From: an uncultured Collinsella sp. | GTDB taxonomy: Bacteria > Actinomycetota > Coriobacteriia > Coriobacteriales > Coriobacteriaceae | Length of the DNA: 6,171 nucleotides | Direction: 5' to 3' | Assembly (NCBI GenBank): GCA_900549275.1 | Contig: URNU01000093.1 | Span: 1 to 6,171 of the forward strand | Part shown: piece by piece, positions 1-4,423 of the stretch | Layout of the letters: the number at the start of each line of letters is the position of its first letter | Position numbering within the stretch: position 1 is the first letter of the stretch | Translations under genes and position numbers: made by a program | Notes under the pieces: model-generated | The model's input: the letters and a program-made list of their open reading frames with translations, nothing else | The model's database searches: none | Told to the model about the DNA's origin: nothing

Positions 1-1122
1 GGCGCCATGCCCTACAACTGGACGCTGCCCGTGGCCGAGCGCGTCAAGGCCCTGGTCTCCGTGCCGGTGGCAACCGTGGGCCGTGTTGTCTCGGTCGAGG
101 CCGGCGAGAAGATTCTGGAAGACGGCGCGGCCGACATCATCGCCTATGGCCGCTCGCTCATGTGCGACCCCGACATTGCGCTGAAGGCCGCCACGGGCGA
201 GCCCATCCGCGAGTGCCTCAACTGCAACAAGGGCTGCGTCGACGCGATTCAAAACCGCAAGTACATCTCGTGCGTGCTCAATGCCGAGAACGGCGACGAG
301 GCGACCATCGCCATCAAGCCGGGCGAGGGCGACAAGAAGATCGCCGTGGTGGGCGGCGGTATCGCTGGCCTGGAGGCCGCACGCGTGGCGGCCAAGCGCG
401 GCTACGATGTGACCGTCTACGAGGCGAGCGATCATCTGGGTGGCCAGATCGTGCTGGCGGCAGCACCCCCGCGCAAGGACGAGATCATGCGCTCCGTCGA
501 GTATTACGAGAAGATTCTGCCCGGCCTGGGCGTGAAGGTTGAGCTCAACCATGCCGCTACCGCTGAGGACCTCAACGCCGCCGACGCCGCGATTGTGGCT
601 GTGGGCGCGCACGACGTGGTCATCCCCGTTCCGGGTGCCGATTCGGAGAAGGTCGTCTCGAGCTGGGACGTGCTGGCCGGCAAGGTGGAGCTTACGGGCC
701 GCGTCGCCGTCATTGGCGGTGGCCTGGTGGGCACCGAGACTGCCGAGTACCTGCTGCAGCACGGCTGCGAGGTAGCGATCGTGGAGATGCTCGACAAGAT
801 TGCCGCGGGCGAGTCCGAGACCATTCTGCCGCTGATTATGAGTGACTTTGCAGAGCACAACGTGGAACAGCACGTGAAGACCCGCCTGACCGCCATTACC
901 GACGAGGGCGTGGAGGCCGTGCGCACTGCCGAGGACGGCGCCGAGGAGCCGGTGAAGATCGCCTGCGATTACGTGGTGATGGCCGTGGGCTCCAAGGCCA
1001 ACGCGTTTGACCTGGACGGTGTGACGGTGCCCGTGACCTGCGTGGGAGACTGCTCGGGCGAGCGTACCGCCGACATTGCGAGCGCCATTCGCACGGCATA
1101 TCACGCGGCCAACGAGCTGTAG
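1..1122 (+). CDS. NADH:flavin oxidoreductase / 2,4-dienoyl-CoA reductase-like iron-sulfur flavoenzyme (5' partial)
   Basis: The visible 373 residues are the C-terminal part of an FadH/BaiCD-type enzyme; the family is usually about 640-670 aa, so most of the FMN barrel lies upstream of the window. The reading frame is open from base 1, so the ATG at 7 is internal. Visible parts in order are: the end of the Old Yellow Enzyme TIM barrel, with the phosphate-binding YGRSLMCDP stretch (nt 145-171); a 4Fe-4S site CxxCxxxC-x11-C starting at nt 214; an FAD-binding GGGIAG loop at nt 352-369; and a second NAD(P)-binding GGGLVG loop at nt 715-732. A C-terminal VGDCSGERTADIASAI segment resembles the flavin-binding end of such reductases. 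Family members reduce enoyl or dienoyl double bonds by passing electrons from NAD(P)H through FAD and the iron-sulfur cluster to FMN. The substrate cannot be told from this fragment. A terminator follows the gene, and nothing links it to the downstream surface operon. Confidence 0.93.
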   Translation, partial: GAMPYNWTLPVAERVKALVSVPVATVGRVVSVEAGEKILEDGAADIIAYGRSLMCDPDIALKAATGEPIRECLNCNKGCVDAIQNRKYISCVLNAENGDEATIAIKPGEGDKKIAVVGGGIAGLEAARVAAKRGYDVTVYEASDHLGGQIVLAAAPPRKDEIMRSVEYYEKILPGLGVKVELNHAATAEDLNAADAAIVAVGAHDVVIPVPGADSEKVVSSWDVLAGKVELTGRVAVIGGGLVGTETAEYLLQHGCEVAIVEMLDKIAAGESETILPLIMSDFAEHNVEQHVKTRLTAITDEGVEAVRTAEDGAEEPVKIACDYVVMAVGSKANAFDLDGVTVPVTCVGDCSGERTADIASAIRTAYHAANEL

Positions 1123-1137
1123 TTAACTTCGCGGCCA

Positions 1138-1167
1138 GGCGGGGCGGTAGCACGGATCCGCCTCGCC
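1138..1167 (+). other. GC-rich hairpin without T-tract
   Basis: A 10-bp stem (1138-1147 with 1158-1167, one G-U pair) closes a 10-nt loop, starting 16 nt after the flavoenzyme stop codon. No run of T follows, so it is not a complete terminator by itself. It may protect the 3' end of the upstream mRNA or support the terminator 34 nt further on. A role as a protein-binding inverted repeat is possible but unsupported. Confidence 0.4.
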
Positions 1168-1200
1168 CGACTGCGTCCCAGCATACACAGACCATCGATT

Positions 1201-1242
1201 GGGGTGGGGCTTGCAAGAACGGCAGGCCCCACCCCGGTTTTT
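1201..1242 (+). terminator. Strong Rho-independent terminator after the flavoenzyme gene
   Basis: A 14-bp stem with a single T-G wobble (1201-1214 pairs with 1222-1235) closes a 7-nt loop, AAGAACG. GG and five T residues follow (1238-1242). The outer ten pairs are nearly all G-C. Position and orientation fit termination of the gene ending at 1122, and imply that the operon starting at 1477 has its own promoter. Confidence 0.88.
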
Positions 1243-1354
1243 GTGCGAGGGGGCAGGCGAGCTTGCACCGTGTCTTTGGCATATGGGCGAGGCTGCTATT
1301 CGTAATCTTTAAGACATCATTAAGGCTTGCGCTGTGGAGCAAACCGCAGGTCAA

Positions 1355-1391
1355 TGCTATTCTTTAACCTTATCGTATGGTGTTGTATTCT
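1355..1391 (+). promoter_or_regulatory. Candidate promoter elements for the surface-protein operon
   Basis: Two -10-like hexamers, both TATTCT, lie at 1358-1363 and 1386-1391. The first has an extended -10 dinucleotide TG one base upstream (1355-1356) but no good -35. The second has TTTAAC (1363-1368) at a 17-bp spacing, matching the -35 consensus at only three of six positions. This is the most AT-rich part of the gap and lies between the terminator and the first operon gene, so a promoter here is expected. The exact elements are uncertain. Confidence 0.35.
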
Positions 1392-1443
1392 GCCTGAATT
1401 CTCTACCTGCGAACAACGGATAAACGCGACCAAGCGGAAAAGG

Positions 1444-1473
1444 ATGGCAAGCCCGCAAGCAGGGCAAACGTAA
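1444..1473 (+). CDS. Nine-codon leader mini-ORF directly upstream of the operon
   Basis: ATG at 1444 opens MASPQAGQT and ends at TAA (1471-1473), leaving a single GCG codon before the ATG of the next gene, in the same frame. The purine-rich GGAAAAGG (1436-1443) upstream, with GGA 5 nt from the ATG, is a better Shine-Dalgarno than anything before 1477. It could be a translated leader that couples to the main gene by re-initiation. It could also be the remnant of a longer N-terminus cut off by a stop codon, or chance. The composition shows no run of regulatory codons typical of amino-acid attenuators. Confidence 0.3.
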   Translation: MASPQAGQT

Positions 1474-1476
1474 GCG

Positions 1477-2511
1477 ATGAGTGGCATGGACCGACATAGC
1501 GAGCTCCAGCAGCACAAGACGGCGGCCGAGTACCGTCAAGCTGCCGACGAGCACGTGCGGACCCTCAAGGATTTCTGGAAGGATTTCCTGGTGAGTGGTC
1601 TGTTTGTGCTGGCTGCCATTGTTGCCATCTTTGCATGCCTGGCCTGGTTTGCCGCGAACAATCGAGTGAGCGCCACGGGGAGTACGATCGGGGCGAAGGC
1701 GGATCGGTACACGCTGACCGCCGCGGGCGAGGGTGAGTCCGGCGCACACGTGGGCTATTACGAGCGCTCCGAGCGCACGCCCGAGGAAAAGCCTGCCATC
1801 GATGGCCTGGATACGACCGACGCCATGACGGTAACGCTCGGCTCCAACCTGAACAACGAGACCGCGGGCTCTCTGTACCCGGGTGCTCGCGGCAAGATTA
1901 CATTTACGGTGAAGCCGCTGGTGAGTGACCTGGACGGGGTCACGATCAATCTGTCGCGCTTGCTTAAGGTCACGAACATTGTTGGCGTTGTTGGGGACGG
2001 GGGAACGCTGGCGCCCGAGGCCGAGGTGCTCCTTGGCTTGATCAAAGGCCACTTGCTGTTCTTTACGAGTTGCGAGAACGGGTATTACTCGAATCGTGTG
2101 ACGAACAGCCAAATCACGATTCAAAAGAAAGAATTTTGTAAAGACGGGAATGTGGCCAATCCAACGAACCAGCCTGTTCCCGTCACGCTGTACTGGGTAT
2201 GGCCGGAGTACTTTCAGAACTTCGTCCTTACCGGCAACACGAATTACTACAAGAATCTGTTTGCGGCGGCGGGCGACGCAAAGTCTGACTACGGCGCTCT
2301 GCAGGCGGACATGAACGAGCATAAAGCGAACTACTTCTATGGCGCGGCAAACGGCACAAGTGCTGTCAACGCCCCCGTGGTTTCGTCTAGCATGTCCTTC
2401 AGCGACACCGCTATCTGCTCGGCGCTGTACAACAATGCCGACGAGCAGATTGGCAATAAGGTCGAATACATCCAACTTAGAATTAGCGCTCAGGAGGGCG
2501 TGAGCTCATGA
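1477..2511 (+). CDS. Single-pass membrane-anchored or SipW-type exported protein, first of the operon
   Basis: The 344-aa product has a charged N-terminus (1-36, probably cytoplasmic), one hydrophobic segment at about 37-59 ending in LAWFAANN, and a beta-rich extracytoplasmic region. The Trp-Phe at the outer edge of the membrane segment, followed by VSATGSTIGAKA, resembles TasA/camelysin-like substrates of SipW-type signal peptidases; this is inference from pattern memory. An SLYPGARGKITFTV stretch (132-145) looks like the start of an immunoglobulin-like beta-sandwich. Outside the membrane there are three cysteines (199, 221, 314). An in-frame TAA at 1471 rules out a longer N-terminus, so the start is 1477 or possibly the ATG at 1486. 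The ribosome binding site is weak (AGGG 1461-1464, about 12 nt away). The stop overlaps the next start as ATGA. A patch at 2101-2160 is only 23/60 GC, well below the flavoenzyme gene. I cannot name a specific function. Confidence 0.85.
   Translation: MSGMDRHSELQQHKTAAEYRQAADEHVRTLKDFWKDFLVSGLFVLAAIVAIFACLAWFAANNRVSATGSTIGAKADRYTLTAAGEGESGAHVGYYERSERTPEEKPAIDGLDTTDAMTVTLGSNLNNETAGSLYPGARGKITFTVKPLVSDLDGVTINLSRLLKVTNIVGVVGDGGTLAPEAEVLLGLIKGHLLFFTSCENGYYSNRVTNSQITIQKKEFCKDGNVANPTNQPVPVTLYWVWPEYFQNFVLTGNTNYYKNLFAAAGDAKSDYGALQADMNEHKANYFYGAANGTSAVNAPVVSSSMSFSDTAICSALYNNADEQIGNKVEYIQLRISAQEGVSS
2492..2497 (+). promoter_or_regulatory. Consensus ribosome binding site for the second operon gene
   Basis: A perfect AGGAGG lies inside the end of the preceding gene, 10 nt before the ATG at 2508. 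It supports 2508 as the start, and with the 4-nt ATGA overlap it indicates translational coupling of the two genes. Confidence 0.8.
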
Positions 2512-3317
2512 GCACCATGCAAACGCGCCTCGGCGATGCCCGCAATTGGATAGAAAAGCACCGCGCACAGGCCCTTGCGGTCCTGATATTGCTGGCGGCA
2601 ATCGTTCTTATCATCGGCTTGTCGCTCTCGTGGTTTGTGGGCAGCAAAAGTCTGTCCACGGTGGGCAAGATTCAAACGCCCGCGCAGCTCAAGATCATGG
2701 GTCCCAACCAGACGAGCATCGAGCCCATCGAGATTTCGTATGACGAGTCGCGCGGTGATGTGAAAAACTCCAACGGTACCGTGACCGTTCGTCGCGCGTT
2801 TTGTGTGCAGAGCGACAATGACAACGATCCCGCTGCCGGCGGTCAAGCGTTTGAGCTGCAGATTGCCAACACAACGAATATCACGGGGCTGACGATCAAC
2901 GTGTATCACGTGACGGTCAACGAATCGTCGGCAACGAAGGGAGATGTGGTCGGCCTCGACGGGCTCAACCGCACCTACTCATGGAGCAAGAAGAGCAGCA
3001 CCCCGATTGAGTTCACTTTTATCAACTCCGCGGACGGGACAAGTGCGTTGGCTAAAGAGCTTGAGGCAAACGACCCGACGTACGGCTCGTACATGAATGT
3101 CCAGAAAAACGCGCGCCCGCTCTACCGGTATCACGAGTTCACAAAGAGTCAGCTCGACGGTTACAGCGATAAGAACAAAAGGGCCAACGCCGCCACGAAC
3201 TTCATCATCGAGTGCACGTGGAATCCGGGCGTTGTGACCGTAAACGGAAAGACAGTCTCAAACGTCAAAGAGACCGACATGGTCTACCTAATCGCTCGCG
3301 GCACGAGCGGCAACTAA
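2508..3317 (+). CDS. Single-pass membrane-anchored or SipW-type exported protein, second of the operon
   Basis: The 269-aa product repeats the layout of its upstream neighbour. It has a 20-residue charged N-terminus, a hydrophobic segment at about 21-43 ending in LSLSWFVGSKSLSTVG, and then a beta-rich soluble domain. The shared Trp-Phe junction suggests the same export or processing route. The C-terminus holds FIIECTW (232-238) and KETDMVYLIA (254-263), strand-like stretches that I associate with a widespread but poorly named family of gram-positive exported proteins. Exactly two cysteines lie in the soluble part (99 and 236), both in strand-like contexts, so a disulfide is plausible. The start at 2508 has a perfect AGGAGG and overlaps the previous stop by 4 nt; ATG at 2517 is a less likely alternative. 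The gene ends in tandem stops TAATAG. The function is unknown, and a subunit or anchor of a surface structure is inferred from context. Confidence 0.85.
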   Translation: MSTMQTRLGDARNWIEKHRAQALAVLILLAAIVLIIGLSLSWFVGSKSLSTVGKIQTPAQLKIMGPNQTSIEPIEISYDESRGDVKNSNGTVTVRRAFCVQSDNDNDPAAGGQAFELQIANTTNITGLTINVYHVTVNESSATKGDVVGLDGLNRTYSWSKKSSTPIEFTFINSADGTSALAKELEANDPTYGSYMNVQKNARPLYRYHEFTKSQLDGYSDKNKRANAATNFIIECTWNPGVVTVNGKTVSNVKETDMVYLIARGTSGN

Positions 3318-3321
3318 TAGC

Positions 3322-3334
3322 AGGAAGGGAGGGG
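3322..3334 (+). promoter_or_regulatory. Purine-rich ribosome binding site for the third operon gene
   Basis: AGGAAGGGAGGGG lies between the tandem stop of the second gene and the ATG at 3341, with GGGAGG 8 nt from the start. It decides the start. The same frame stays open back to an ATG at 3212, but that start would sit inside the second gene and has no comparable site. Confidence 0.8.
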
Positions 3335-3340
3335 CGCCAG

Positions 3341-4354
3341 ATGAGGAAAGACAAGAACGCACAAAATGAAATCGCAAGGCCTGCCGGCAAGCACTTTGCA
3401 CAGGTTGACGATCATGCGGCGAAGTCTGCCTTGGCGGAGTCTGCTGCCCCTAATTCCAAAGTGCGCAAACGCCTGTGGGCAGTTGCGGTGCTGCTGTGCG
3501 CCGTCGCGATTGCGACGGGAACCTACCTTACCTACACGGCCTTTTTGGCGGGTGACTTTCTTAAGTCGGTTGCTGTTTCGGGCGCGTCACAGGCGCTGTT
3601 TGCCTCGGACATGCTTACGGGCTACACGAATGATACGCTGAATGACGAGGGGATTGCCGTCCGAAGCGTCATTGCCGACACGAGTGGGGAAAACTGCTCT
3701 TTTACCTTTCGCATTTACAACCATCTGCTGGGCGACAAGAACAAGGTCAACGACAAGGACGTTAACGCGACGCTGAGCGTGACGGCGACGGGTACGACGA
3801 AAGCATGGAGCATAAGCGGTGAGCCTGCGCTGACGGCGAACGGCACGGTCGGCCTTTCCTTCCCCGCCAACAAGGCAACCATGTATACCTATAAGGTTAT
3901 GTTTTCCAAGGCAGACCTCAACAAAGCATCCTTCACCGTTAAGGCCCAGGTCGGCTCCAATAGCCCTGGCACCAACCTTAAATGGCTCGCCGCCAAGATT
4001 GCGCCTTCCGAGCGTGCAGAGGTAACGGCTTCGGGCGTTTCGGGCGAGTGGGTCGATAAGAACTCGGATACCGATAAGAACTTGGGCATCAACGCTTTTG
4101 ATGCCTACAACTATCGCGTGACGGTTACGGGTGCTACGACCAAGGTGAAGCTCACGTGGGGGGACGGGGTCGAGCTCGATCCGTTCTTTGAGGCGAATCA
4201 CAAGAACGGTAATGGGCAAGCAGCCGTCAGCGGCAACTCGATCACATACGATGCATCTCCTGGCTCGGAAATCATCACCTTTTACCGGAAGGGTGATTCG
4301 AAGCCGACCAGCTGGGAAGCCATTGGCGTTTCGTGTTTGGCCGCGCAGAACTAG
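3341..4354 (+). CDS. Single-pass membrane-anchored beta-sandwich surface protein, third of the operon
   Basis: The 337-aa product has a polar 40-residue N-terminus, basic KVRKR, a hydrophobic segment at about 44-69, and an extracytoplasmic region. It lacks the Trp-Phe motif of the two upstream proteins; the membrane exit reads TYLTYTAFLAGDFLKSVAVSG. An ALFASDML motif (85-92) is followed by two probable beta-sandwich domains. The first is at about 117-205, starting CSFTFRIYNH with alternating strand patterns. The second is at about 255-335, with YNYRVTV, KVKLTWGD and IITFYRKGD. Two cysteines lie outside the membrane segment (119 and 332). The gene starts 23 nt after the previous stop and ends 69 nt before the GLUG-repeat protein, so co-transcription is likely. 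It may be cleaved or stay anchored. No enzyme motif is visible and I do not recognise a named family. Confidence 0.85.
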   Translation: MRKDKNAQNEIARPAGKHFAQVDDHAAKSALAESAAPNSKVRKRLWAVAVLLCAVAIATGTYLTYTAFLAGDFLKSVAVSGASQALFASDMLTGYTNDTLNDEGIAVRSVIADTSGENCSFTFRIYNHLLGDKNKVNDKDVNATLSVTATGTTKAWSISGEPALTANGTVGLSFPANKATMYTYKVMFSKADLNKASFTVKAQVGSNSPGTNLKWLAAKIAPSERAEVTASGVSGEWVDKNSDTDKNLGINAFDAYNYRVTVTGATTKVKLTWGDGVELDPFFEANHKNGNGQAAVSGNSITYDASPGSEIITFYRKGDSKPTSWEAIGVSCLAAQN

Positions 4355-4423
4355 CCGAAGCAAGCCGCAAGCATAGATTTTGAGACCCCACGCGGGGCAT
4401 GAGATAGAACGAGGTAGGACTAG
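4355..4423 (+). promoter_or_regulatory. Short intergenic gap with ribosome binding site for the GLUG-repeat gene
   Basis: The 69-nt gap contains AGGTAGGA (4412-4419) just before the ATG at 4424, which fixes that start. A small CCCC-ACGC-GGGG hairpin (4386-4397) lies upstream. It has only four pairs and no T-tract, so it is not a terminator. No good promoter is visible, so read-through from the upstream genes is the simplest view. Confidence 0.6.

Larger units (their letters stand above)
1123..1476. other. Intergenic region between the flavoenzyme and the surface-protein operon
   Basis: These 354 nt hold no convincing protein gene on either strand beyond the mini-ORF listed separately. From left to right I see a GC-rich hairpin, a strong intrinsic terminator, and a weak 7-bp hairpin directly after its T-tract (1243-1249 with 1262-1268, one G-U pair). 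An AT-richer stretch at about 1295-1400 follows, where promoter elements are likely. The octamer TGCTATTC occurs twice there (1294-1301 and 1355-1362). The leader of the next gene completes the region. The layout marks a transcription unit boundary. Confidence 0.75.

Noticed and set aside
1243..1268. Hairpin just after the terminator (1243-1249 with 1262-1268) as a riboswitch or second terminator
   Set aside because: It is a seven-pair stem with a wobble and a 12-nt loop, lacks a T-tract, and I see no conserved riboswitch core.
1357..2475. Minus-strand open frame of 372 codons opposite the first operon gene
   Set aside because: It mirrors the plus-strand gene and has an Arg/His/Val-rich product without domains. 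The plus-strand protein has a clear membrane segment and coupling to the next gene.
3212..3340. Possible N-terminal extension of the third operon gene from ATG 3212
   Set aside because: It would overlap the second gene by over 100 nt. The ATG at 3341 has an excellent ribosome binding site and gives a normal N-terminus before the membrane segment.
4386..4397. CCCC-ACGC-GGGG hairpin between the third operon gene and the GLUG gene as a terminator
   Set aside because: It has only four base pairs and no following T-run, so it is unlikely to stop transcription.
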